From assembly GCA_017694785.1 (NCBI GenBank), contig JADIMK010000074.1, positions 1-64,000 of the forward strand: a stretch of 64,000 bases of DNA. Reading direction: 5' to 3'. The notes below the pieces were generated by a model. The model was not told where the DNA came from. It did no database searches and saw only the letters and a list, made by a program, of their open reading frames with translations. A program made the translations under genes and the position numbers. Shown in pieces: positions 17,477-24,325 of this stretch. Source of the DNA: Candidatus Cryptobacteroides intestinigallinarum. GTDB lineage: Bacteria; Bacteroidota; Bacteroidia; Bacteroidales; UBA932. Positions within the stretch are counted from its first letter, which is position 1. Every line of letters starts with the position of its first letter.

Positions 17477-19882
17477 TCAGAATATGTTGCGTATCACTTC
17501 GTCTATGGTCTTCACATATATGAAGTCAAGACCTTCAATGTAGATCGGCTTTATGTCCTCGACATCCCGGCGGTTGTCTTCTGAGATTATGATGGTGTGT
17601 ATGCCGGACCTCTTGGCTGCAAGGATCTTTTCCTTTATGCCGCCGACCGGGAGCACACGGCCTCTCAGGGTCATCTCACCTGTCATGGCAATACCGCTTC
17701 TTACCTGTTGTCCGCGGAGTGCCGATACCATTGAGCTCACCATTGTTATACCTGCGGACGGTCCGTCCTTAGGCACAGCTCCTTCCGGTACATGCACATG
17801 TATGTCCTTCTGGGCGAATTCCTCCGAAGTCATCCCGGCCATCTCCGGATGTGCCTTGATGTACTGGTATGCGATGGTTGCGGATTCCTTCATCACATCA
17901 CCGAGGTTTCCAGTCATTGTCAGTACACCCTTTCCGTTGCTTATTGAACTTTCGATGAAGAGTATCTCGCCTCCCATTTCAGTCCATGCCAGTCCGGTCA
18001 CGACTCCCGGTGCCTCATTGCCTTTCTGCATGTCATGGAAGCTGACAGGCAGACCGAGGTATTCCTTAAGGTGATTCGTCTTTATGACCTTTGGATATTT
18101 TTCTCCCAGGGCTATCTTCTTGGCTGTCACCCTGGCTATCTTGGCTATTTGTTTTTCGAGTCCACGCACTCCGGATTCCCTTGTGTACTGGTCGATTATA
18201 GCTGCCAGCGCATCCTTGTCGATGCGGAGTTGCTTCTTGTCAAGCCCATGCTCTTCAAGCTGACGCGGGATGAGGTAGTCCTTGGCTATGTTCATCTTTT
18301 CTTCTGCAAGGTATCCGGATACAGGGATCATCTCCATCCTGTCCCGCAATGCCGGCTGTATTGTCGCAGTATTGTTGGCTGTGGTGATGAACAGCACATG
18401 CGAAAGATCGTAGTCTATATCCAGATAGTTGTCATGGAACGATGTGTTCTGTTCTGGGTCAAGAGCTTCAAGCAGAGCGGAAGACGGATCTCCCTTGATG
18501 TCGCTGCTGAGTTTGTCGACCTCATCCAGGACTATGACAGGGTTTGACGTGCCTGCCCTGTTGATGCCGTTCAGGATTCTTCCTGGTAGAGCACCGACAT
18601 AGGTCTTCCTGTGTCCGCGGATTTCGGATTCGTCATGTACACCGCCCAGGGCTATCCTGACATATTTCCTGCCCAAGGCCCTGGCAATTGACTTGCCGAG
18701 GCTGGTCTTGCCGACTCCCGGAGGCCCGTAGAGGCAGAGGATAGGCGACTTCATGTTGCCCTTGAGCTTGAGGACGGCAAGGTATTCGATTATCCTCTCC
18801 TTCACAGACTCAAGTCCGTAATGGTCTTCATCAAGTATCTTCTGGGCATGCTTGAGGTCCAGGTTGTCCTTTGACATCTCGCCCCAAGGCAGGTCAAGCA
18901 TGAACTGGATGTAGTTGTACTGTATGCTGTATTCCGGAGAACTTGGATTGTATCTCTCGAGCTTTGACATCTCCTTCTCGAAGATTTCCTTGACTGAGTC
19001 AGGCCAGATCTTCTCGGCTGCCTTCGCCCTGAGCTTCTCGAAGTCCTCCATCTCGTCCATGCCGAGCTCTTCCTGGATTGTCTTGAGCTGGCTGTTGAGG
19101 TAGTATTCCCTCTGCTGCTGGTCTATCTCCGTCTTTACCTTCTGGTTGATGTCCTGCTTGATCTTCAGAAGCTGTATCTGTGTGTCAAGGACAGCAAGCA
19201 GCTTCATTGCCCTTTCCTTGACATCGCCGTACTGCAGGAGCTCGACCTTGTCCATGAAATTCTCTATCTCCATGGTAGAGGCCACGAAGTTCACGAGAAA
19301 TTCGAAATTGTCAATCGACTTGAGAGCTGATGTAGCTTCCTTCGGCATGTAGGCTGACATCTTGATCATAGCCGAGGCCTTGTCCTTTATGGATTCGGCT
19401 ATCATACGCGTATCATTGCCGTTCTGGTCTGGCACGATGTCATGGAGGTAGTGTACCATACCGAGCATATATGGCTCATACTCGGTGATGTTCTCTATCT
19501 CGAACCTCTTGAATCCCTGGAGAATTGCCGTAATCGTACCGTCAGGCATCTCAAGTGTCTTGACAATCTTTGACACTGTGCCATATCTGTACAGATCATC
19601 TTTTGTAGGATCTTCGACAGATATGTCTGTCTGCGGTACGGCGCCGATATATCTGTTGTTCTTTTCTGCGTCCTCAATCAGCTTTATGGATTTTTCCCTG
19701 CCGATCGTGATCGGGTAGATCGTGCCAGGGAACATAACGGCGTTCCTCAGTGCAAGAATAGGAAGGGAATCAGGAAGCTCAGACTCATCTATCTTCATGA
19801 ACCCCTCAGATCCCTGCATCACAGGGATGATGTTCACCTCAGCACCGGATGGAGATAAAATGTCTTTGATAATATCTTTCAT
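17477..19882 (-). CDS. lon: ATP-dependent Lon protease
   Basis: The 801-residue protease degrades misfolded and regulatory proteins. It has an N-terminal substrate-binding domain, a AAA+ module with Walker A GPPGVGKTS and a C-terminal Ser-Lys protease domain with PKDGPSAG (Ser) and GGIKEKILAAKR (Lys). Length is typical. ATG 19882 follows AAGGAA at a good distance, and residues upstream (MAGQAPAM...) have no family match. A 17-bp palindrome lies 41-57 bp upstream. It heads the run lon-ung-coaD-thioredoxin protein. Confidence 0.96.
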   Translation of the reverse strand: MKDIIKDILSPSGAEVNIIPVMQGSEGFMKIDESELPDSLPILALRNAVMFPGTIYPITIGREKSIKLIEDAEKNNRYIGAVPQTDISVEDPTKDDLYRYGTVSKIVKTLEMPDGTITAILQGFKRFEIENITEYEPYMLGMVHYLHDIVPDQNGNDTRMIAESIKDKASAMIKMSAYMPKEATSALKSIDNFEFLVNFVASTMEIENFMDKVELLQYGDVKERAMKLLAVLDTQIQLLKIKQDINQKVKTEIDQQQREYYLNSQLKTIQEELGMDEMEDFEKLRAKAAEKIWPDSVKEIFEKEMSKLERYNPSSPEYSIQYNYIQFMLDLPWGEMSKDNLDLKHAQKILDEDHYGLESVKERIIEYLAVLKLKGNMKSPILCLYGPPGVGKTSLGKSIARALGRKYVRIALGGVHDESEIRGHRKTYVGALPGRILNGINRAGTSNPVIVLDEVDKLSSDIKGDPSSALLEALDPEQNTSFHDNYLDIDYDLSHVLFITTANNTATIQPALRDRMEMIPVSGYLAEEKMNIAKDYLIPRQLEEHGLDKKQLRIDKDALAAIIDQYTRESGVRGLEKQIAKIARVTAKKIALGEKYPKVIKTNHLKEYLGLPVSFHDMQKGNEAPGVVTGLAWTEMGGEILFIESSISNGKGVLTMTGNLGDVMKESATIAYQYIKAHPEMAGMTSEEFAQKDIHVHVPEGAVPKDGPSAGITMVSSMVSALRGQQVRSGIAMTGEMTLRGRVLPVGGIKEKILAAKRSGIHTIIISEDNRRDVEDIKPIYIEGLDFIYVKTIDEVIRNIF

Positions 19883-19922
19883 AATGTTTCCTTGTTTCTT
19901 TCTTTGCATGGCCGGAGCCTGG

Positions 19923-19939
19923 CCTGCCAATTTGGCAGG
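19923..19939. promoter_or_regulatory. Palindrome upstream of lon, candidate operator
   Basis: CCTGCCAA and TTGGCAGG are perfect inverted 8-mers separated by one T. The site lies 41-57 bp before the lon ATG, in the expected leader or promoter. It is not a CIRCE element. Regulatory role is inference. Confidence 0.4.
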
Positions 19940-20154
19940 ACTTTGGGCCCGGACATGCCGGCACGCACTAATGTCAATCTTTGTGCCATAGGTTTGCTTT
20001 TATGCATCGCTCCTTTGTCAGTGCGTCAGCTGCATCCATGAGCCGAAGTCATATTTTCAGCTTCTGTAAGTCAGTAATATAAGTAAAAATGCACCAGAAG
20101 CACTTCTACGGGGGTAAAATTCTCAAAAAAATAGATATAAAATCATCCTTTGAT

Positions 20155-20185
20155 TTTGAATATTAAAAAAATAAATCTACTTTTG
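20155..20185 (+). promoter_or_regulatory. Promoter of the HU gene
   Basis: TTTG (20155-20158), exactly 19 nt, then TACTTTTG (20178-20185): perfect consensus, 47 bp before the ATG. Confidence 0.85.
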
Positions 20186-20232
20186 CACCCTAATGACTTA
20201 AAAATTTCATTTATTTAAATTTTATATAGTTT

Positions 20233-20508
20233 ATGACAAAGGCAGAGATAGTAAACGAGATTGCGAAAGCAACTGGTATTGAAAAAGTTACTGTTCAGAC
20301 AGTAGTTGAGTCATTTATGGAGAGCGTCAAGGATTCTCTCTCAAAGGGCAATGCAGTTTATCTGCGTGGTTTCGGCAGCTTCATCATCAAGCACAGAGCC
20401 GAAAAAGCCGCAAGAAACATCACCAAGAATACGACTATGACTATTCCTGCTCACAATATCCCGGCGTTCAAACCGGCAAAGGTATTTGTGAACGTAGTTA
20501 AGAAATAA
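20233..20508 (+). CDS. hup: HU-family DNA-binding protein
   Basis: The 91-residue protein is a full-length HU/IHF-family histone-like protein with the N-terminal helical dimer part (TKAEIVNEIAKATGIEK), GFGSFIIKHR and the DNA-binding arm region NTTMTIPAHNIPAFKPAK. It bends and compacts DNA as a dimer. It has a perfect promoter and is followed 21 bp later by the tiny mS38-like gene, so the two are likely co-transcribed to the terminator at 20661-20693. Confidence 0.95.
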   Translation: MTKAEIVNEIAKATGIEKVTVQTVVESFMESVKDSLSKGNAVYLRGFGSFIIKHRAEKAARNITKNTTMTIPAHNIPAFKPAKVFVNVVKK

Positions 20509-20529
20509 TTTTGTTAAACTTTTAGAATT

Positions 20530-20622
20530 ATGCCAAGCGGTAAGAAAAGGAAGAGACATAAGATGGCGACGCACAAACGTAAGAAACGTTTGCGCAAGAA
20601 TAGACATAAGAAGAGAAAGTAG
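20530..20622 (+). CDS. AURKAIP1/COX24 (mS38/bS22-like) small ribosomal protein
   Basis: The 30-residue, almost wholly Lys/Arg/His protein begins MPSGKKRKRHKMATHKRKK and ends in KKRK. This matches the bacterial AURKAIP1/COX24-domain proteins, the counterpart of mitochondrial mS38 and mycobacterial bS22, which bind the small subunit near the decoding centre. Such short genes are often missed. The ATG is 21 bp after the HU stop and a strong terminator follows, supporting expression. Ribosome association in this organism is inferred from family. Confidence 0.85.
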   Translation: MPSGKKRKRHKMATHKRKKRLRKNRHKKRK

Positions 20623-20660
20623 TTTCTCCGAGTGTCTGCCATTTTAGCAGTCTGCTAATT

Positions 20661-20693
20661 AAAAGGGTGACCGGAAACAATGGTCGCCCTTTT
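20661..20693 (+). terminator. Terminator of the HU-mS38 transcript
   Basis: AAAAGGGTGACC pairs with GGTCGCCCTTTT (12 bp, one wobble) over a 9-nt loop, the right arm supplying the T tract. Confidence 0.8.
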
Positions 20694-20747
20694 GTGATTG
20701 AGGCTATGCCTCTGCTGATACATTGTTCTTGAAAATGAACTTTCTTG

Positions 20748-22307
20748 ATGGAATCTGTTAAAGATCTGATTGTCGATGTAAATTCGGCTGAAGTGTCGAT
20801 AGCCCTGATGGAAAACCACAGGCTGATCGAACTGAACAAAGAGTCCAGCCATGGGCACACCTTCTCTGTCGGGGATGTTTACCTCGGCAAGGTGAAGAAG
20901 ATACTGCCTGCCCTGAATGCTGCTTTTGTCGACATCGGTGATGAGAAGGAAGCATTTGTCCACTATCTTGATCTGGGCCTTAACTTCAAGGCTTTCGATG
21001 AGTTTGTCAAAAAGCTCAACCAGAACACTGTCCCCAAGGATGTATTCTCATCCATAAAGCTCGGTCCTATCCTTGAAAAGGAAGGCCGGATTGAAAATGT
21101 GCTTTCTCAGGGGCAGATGGTGGTGGTACAGATTGTAAAGGAACCGATTTCGACCAAAGGATCACGACTGACTGCGGAAATTTCATTGGCAGGACGGAAC
21201 ATTGTACTCCTCCCTTTTGCAGAAAAGGTGAGCGTATCTCAGAAAATTTCTTCAAAAGAAGAGAAACGGAGACTTGAGTCACTGGTAAAGAATATTCTCC
21301 CGAAGAACTACGGGGCGATCATACGCACTGCTGCTGAAGGCAAGAATGCAGCTGTGCTTGATGCTGAACTCCGTGCCCTCATCGAGAAATGGGAAAGTTC
21401 ATGGGAGAAACTGGCAAAATCAAAGTCAGTACAGCTGCTTTTCACAGAATACAGCAAGACGACCACAATTCTGAGGGATCTTCTCAATGATTCATTTTCA
21501 AATATATATGTGAATGATGAAGCTGTCTATGAGGAGATCCGGAAATATATTTCCCTCATATCGCCTGATCAGGAGAAGATAGTCCGTCTATATAAGGACA
21601 GTGCTCCTATCTTTGACCATTTCGAGGTTACCAGGCAGATCAAGAGCTCGTTCGGCAAAGTGGTCCCGATCAAGCAGGGCGCCTATCTTGTGATAGAGCA
21701 TACTGAGGCTCTGCATGTGATTGATGTGAACAGCGGTACCCGGGCCAAGAACAAGGAACAGGAACAGAATACTTTTGATGTCAACTGCTATGCCGCCGAA
21801 GAAATTGCAAGGCAGCTTAGGCTGAGGGATATGGGCGGCATTGTGATCGTCGATTTCATCGACATGGAGAGCAATGAGCACAAGAATGCGCTCTTCAAGC
21901 ACATGCAGGAGCTGATGCAGCCGGACAGGGCAAAGCATAATGTGCTTCCTCTCACAAAGTTCGGTCTGATGCAGATAACCCGTCAGAGGGTCCGTCCAGC
22001 CATTGAAATCAATACTTCGGAAGTCTGTCCTGTCTGCCATGGCACAGGTAAGATAACATCTAGCGTGGTCATCGACGAGGCCATTGAACGTCGTCTGGCC
22101 TATTATGTAGCTGAAAAGAACATCAGGTCTTTCGTCCTTAAGGTTAGTCCGATACTTGGAGCCTATCTGAGCAGAGGAGTGTTCTCTTCCATCGTAGGAA
22201 AATGGAAGGCAAAGTACAAGTGCAAGATCAGATTGGTGGAAATCACCGATTATACTGTCCTGCAGAATGAATTGTTTACAGAAAACGGGGATAAGCTTGA
22301 CGGCTGA
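20748..22307 (+). CDS. rng: Ribonuclease G/E family endoribonuclease
   Basis: The 519-residue protein cuts single-stranded RNA, including 16S rRNA precursor. An S1-like RNA-binding domain lies at about 36-125. The catalytic domain shows the metal-binding aspartates in HVIDVNSG and GGIVIVDFIDM, and a zinc-link CPVCHGTG near residue 427 joins dimers. The length suits RNase G rather than RNase E, as there is no long C-terminal scaffold. ATG 20748 is chosen over a TTG one codon earlier. A bidirectional terminator overlaps the stop codon. Confidence 0.93.
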   Translation: MESVKDLIVDVNSAEVSIALMENHRLIELNKESSHGHTFSVGDVYLGKVKKILPALNAAFVDIGDEKEAFVHYLDLGLNFKAFDEFVKKLNQNTVPKDVFSSIKLGPILEKEGRIENVLSQGQMVVVQIVKEPISTKGSRLTAEISLAGRNIVLLPFAEKVSVSQKISSKEEKRRLESLVKNILPKNYGAIIRTAAEGKNAAVLDAELRALIEKWESSWEKLAKSKSVQLLFTEYSKTTTILRDLLNDSFSNIYVNDEAVYEEIRKYISLISPDQEKIVRLYKDSAPIFDHFEVTRQIKSSFGKVVPIKQGAYLVIEHTEALHVIDVNSGTRAKNKEQEQNTFDVNCYAAEEIARQLRLRDMGGIVIVDFIDMESNEHKNALFKHMQELMQPDRAKHNVLPLTKFGLMQITRQRVRPAIEINTSEVCPVCHGTGKITSSVVIDEAIERRLAYYVAEKNIRSFVLKVSPILGAYLSRGVFSSIVGKWKAKYKCKIRLVEITDYTVLQNELFTENGDKLDG

Positions 22308-22318
22308 TCCCCGTTTTT
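22282..22318. terminator. Bidirectional terminator between rng and mgsA
   Basis: AAAACGGGGAT (22282-22292) pairs perfectly with ATCCCCGTTTT (22307-22317). It has T tracts on both strands. The left arm lies inside the last codons of rng; mgsA ends 9 bp to the right, so one hairpin can serve both convergent genes. Confidence 0.8.
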
Positions 22319-22326
22319 GTCTATTG

Positions 22327-22782
22327 TCAGAGTTTCCTGTTCTTGTATGATTCGATGCACGAAGGGATGATCTTATGGTAGTCCTTGCTCTTGTACAGTG
22401 GGGAGGATATTATGAAGTCTGCTGTACTCCTGTTTGTCGCAAACGGGATGTTGTAGAGTGAGGCCAGGCGTACCAGACTCATCACATCGTTCTGATGTCC
22501 CTGCATGATCAGGTTGTCGCAGAAGAATACCAGCATGTCGACCTTGCCTTCTGCAATCATGGCCCCTATCTGTGCATCACCTCCAAGAGGTCCGCTCAGA
22601 AGACATATTACCGGAGGCTTGCCATTCCCGAGGACTTTATCAAGAGCCTCGCCTATCAGACGCCCTGTTGTGCCGGTACAATATAGGGTGCAGTCTTTGA
22701 GTGAACCGGCATTGAATTTCACCCAGTCGACCAGTTCCGTCTTTCTGGCGTCATGCGCCACAAGTGCAATATTCTTTATCAT
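22327..22782 (-). CDS. mgsA: Methylglyoxal synthase
   Basis: The 151-residue enzyme turns dihydroxyacetone phosphate into methylglyoxal and phosphate, bypassing lower glycolysis when phosphate is short. The catalytic Asp is in SGPLGGDAQIG, and TGTTGRLI forms the phosphate site. Full length for the family. The start MIKNIALVAHDARK is typical. tpiA, which also acts on its substrate, lies 15 kb away in the window but is not linked. Confidence 0.95.
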   Translation of the reverse strand: MIKNIALVAHDARKTELVDWVKFNAGSLKDCTLYCTGTTGRLIGEALDKVLGNGKPPVICLLSGPLGGDAQIGAMIAEGKVDMLVFFCDNLIMQGHQNDVMSLVRLASLYNIPFATNRSTADFIISSPLYKSKDYHKIIPSCIESYKNRKL

Positions 22783-22861
22783 AATTGCTGCAATTTTTTA
22801 TGTTACCGTCTGCCGGTATTCATATCCGGTGCAATTTAGGCGATTTTTTCCATATTTATTG

Positions 22862-22869
22862 TATTTTTG
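22862..22869 (+). promoter_or_regulatory. -7 element of the DMT transporter gene
   Basis: TATTTTTG matches the consensus. It overlaps a possible upstream TTG start, so translation must begin further on, at GTG 22891 or later. Confidence 0.55.
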
Positions 22870-22890
22870 CCGGCTCAAAAAAATCATCGC

Positions 22891-23877
22891 GTGACAAAAG
22901 ATCAGAGTAAAGGGCATCTGTCGATGCTTGCTGCAAGTGTAATGTGGGGAGCGATGGCTCCGATTTCAAAGTTTGTTATGTCTGCCGGTCTTGTGGGGGC
23001 CATTGTGGTCACAGATGTACGTATCTTCGGGGCGGCCATGCTCTTCTGGCTGTTTTCTCCTTTCTTCAAAAGGGAGAAAGTGGAGAAAAAGGATTACTTG
23101 AGGCTGTTCGGGGCAGCCATGTTTGCGATTGTATTCAATCAGGGAGTCTATATCTCGGGGGTGTCAATGACATCTCCGGTCGATGCTTCCATAATCACGA
23201 CATCGCTTCCGATTGTCACAATGATCCTTGCCGCCGTTTTCCTGAAGGAACCTGTTACGGTACGCAAGGCTGTCGGGGTGTTCCTCGGCATGAGCGGAGC
23301 GCTCCTGCTGGTGTTCGGCAACCGCCTGATGGCAGGAGAAGGTACGGCGGCAGCCGTTCACGGGACATCAAATGTGTGGGGAGACATCCTGTGTCTGGCA
23401 GCGCAGTGTTCCTATGCCCTGTATCTGGTTCTTTTCAAAGATCTCATCGGAAAGTATTCTCCCGTAACCCTGATGAAGTGGATGTTTACGTTTGCTTCCG
23501 TCATCATGCTCCCTCTGACTGCCGGGAGATTTTTCACTGCTCCGTGGGCGTCCGTTCCGGCAGAGCAGTATGCGGGGCTCGGATTCATCCTCTTCTGCGG
23601 AACTTTCCTTTGCTATTTCCTTGTGCCGATAGGACAGAAGACACTCCGTCCTACCCTGGTGGCAATGTATAACTATGTGCAGCCTGTAGTAGCTACATTC
23701 ATTGCAGTGATCTGGGGGATGGATTCGTTCAATCTTATAAAACTTATTGCCGTGATCCTGGTATTCTGCGGAGTCCTGCTGGTCAACAGGAGCAAGTCCA
23801 GGTCAGATATTGACAATGAGGACAGGGCTGCAAGAAAGGCCGGGAAGGAAGCGGAGGCTGCTTCCGGAATCGAATGA
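22891..23877 (+). CDS. DMT-superfamily transporter (two EamA domains)
   Basis: The 328-residue inner-membrane protein has about ten helices in two EamA repeats (about 12-145 and 165-305). It likely moves small metabolites or amino acids; the substrate is unknown. The GTG at 22891 is chosen because the -7 element at 22862-22869 rules out an earlier start; ATG 22924 is an alternative 11 codons on. The C-terminus ends in a charged, Ala/Glu-rich tail after the last helix. Confidence 0.88.
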   Translation: MTKDQSKGHLSMLAASVMWGAMAPISKFVMSAGLVGAIVVTDVRIFGAAMLFWLFSPFFKREKVEKKDYLRLFGAAMFAIVFNQGVYISGVSMTSPVDASIITTSLPIVTMILAAVFLKEPVTVRKAVGVFLGMSGALLLVFGNRLMAGEGTAAAVHGTSNVWGDILCLAAQCSYALYLVLFKDLIGKYSPVTLMKWMFTFASVIMLPLTAGRFFTAPWASVPAEQYAGLGFILFCGTFLCYFLVPIGQKTLRPTLVAMYNYVQPVVATFIAVIWGMDSFNLIKLIAVILVFCGVLLVNRSKSRSDIDNEDRAARKAGKEAEAASGIE

Positions 23878-23903
23878 TCCTGTACTGTCTTGCAGTTATG
23901 GTT

Positions 23904-23936
23904 CCTGCCGGAATTGTTTTTACGGCAGGATTTCTT
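23904..23936 (+). terminator. Possible terminator of the DMT transporter gene
   Basis: CCTGCCG (23904-23910) and CGGCAGG (23923-23929) are perfect inverted repeats 26 bp after the stop, followed by ATTTCTTT. The loop carries the -33 element of the next gene. Confidence 0.5.
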
Positions 23937-23944
23937 TAATTTTG
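23914..23944 (+). promoter_or_regulatory. Promoter of the small RHH-like gene
   Basis: TTG (23914-23916), 20 nt, TAATTTTG (23937-23944). The -33 element lies in the loop of the preceding hairpin. Confidence 0.6.
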
Positions 23945-23988
23945 CGTTCTTTCAGTCCTGGATTTGCTCCAGGGCGTATGAACATGTG

Positions 23989-24225
23989 ATGGCAAGAAAG
24001 AAAAAGACAAGATCTTCAGGAATAGATCCTGAATTCATCAAGAGGCACAGGGCATCCCTTATCCGCAGGCACAGACAGGTCATCTATCTGAATGACAGGG
24101 AATTGTCTGCCATTGAACAGTACTGTGCCAAATTCAATGTGCATACGAAATCCGTCCTTTTCCGCGAGGCTGTCATGGAAAAGGTCCTTACCGGACTTTC
24201 TGACTGCCATCCCACACTTTTTTAG
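23989..24225 (+). CDS. Conserved small basic protein, ribbon-helix-helix-like
   Basis: The 78-residue protein starts MARKKKTRSSG and has VIYLNDRELSAIEQYCAKF followed by a predicted helix and TKSVLFREAVMEKVL. That strand-helix-helix order resembles small ribbon-helix-helix DNA-binding proteins. It resembles a conserved Bacteroidales hypothetical family whose role I do not know. ATG 23989 lies 45 bp after the -7 element; the upstream in-frame stretch is not protein-like. A strong terminator follows, so it forms its own transcript. Confidence 0.65.
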   Translation: MARKKKTRSSGIDPEFIKRHRASLIRRHRQVIYLNDRELSAIEQYCAKFNVHTKSVLFREAVMEKVLTGLSDCHPTLF

Positions 24226-24250
24226 GGTCCGGATGAAAAAAACAAAGAGC

Positions 24251-24307
24251 AAGCGTTGATTTTCAATATTTTTTCTTAAATTTGAAATCAACGCTTTTTG
24301 TTTTTTA
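24251..24307 (+). terminator. Terminator of the RHH-like gene
   Basis: AAGCGTTGATTT (24251-24262) pairs perfectly with AAATCAACGCTT (24285-24296), followed by a long T-rich run. The next operon's promoter lies inside it. Confidence 0.8.
24256..24284 (+). promoter_or_regulatory. Promoter of the BACON lipoprotein operon, nested in a terminator
   Basis: TTG (24256-24258) in the left stem arm, 18 nt, then TAAATTTG (24277-24284) just before the right arm. The new transcript would start near 24290 and contain only part of the right arm. Confidence 0.6.
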
Positions 24308-24325
24308 TCGTTTTACTGATTTGTC

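Larger units (their letters stand above)
19883..20232. other. Divergent intergenic region lon/HU (350 bp)
   Basis: No gene is seen. It holds a palindrome near lon (19923-19939) and, on the other side, the HU promoter (20155-20185) in an A/T-rich stretch. I found no clear Bacteroidota -7 element for lon, so lon may use another sigma factor or a degenerate site. Confidence 0.6.

Noticed and set aside
19883..19930. N-terminal extension of Lon by 16 residues
   Set aside because: The extra residues match no Lon sequence and would place the start before the ribosome-binding site AAGGAA.
22944..23672. Long open frame (242 codons) overlapping the DMT transporter
   Set aside because: Its Cys/His/Arg-rich product lacks family features; the EamA frame is hydrophobic with clear repeats.
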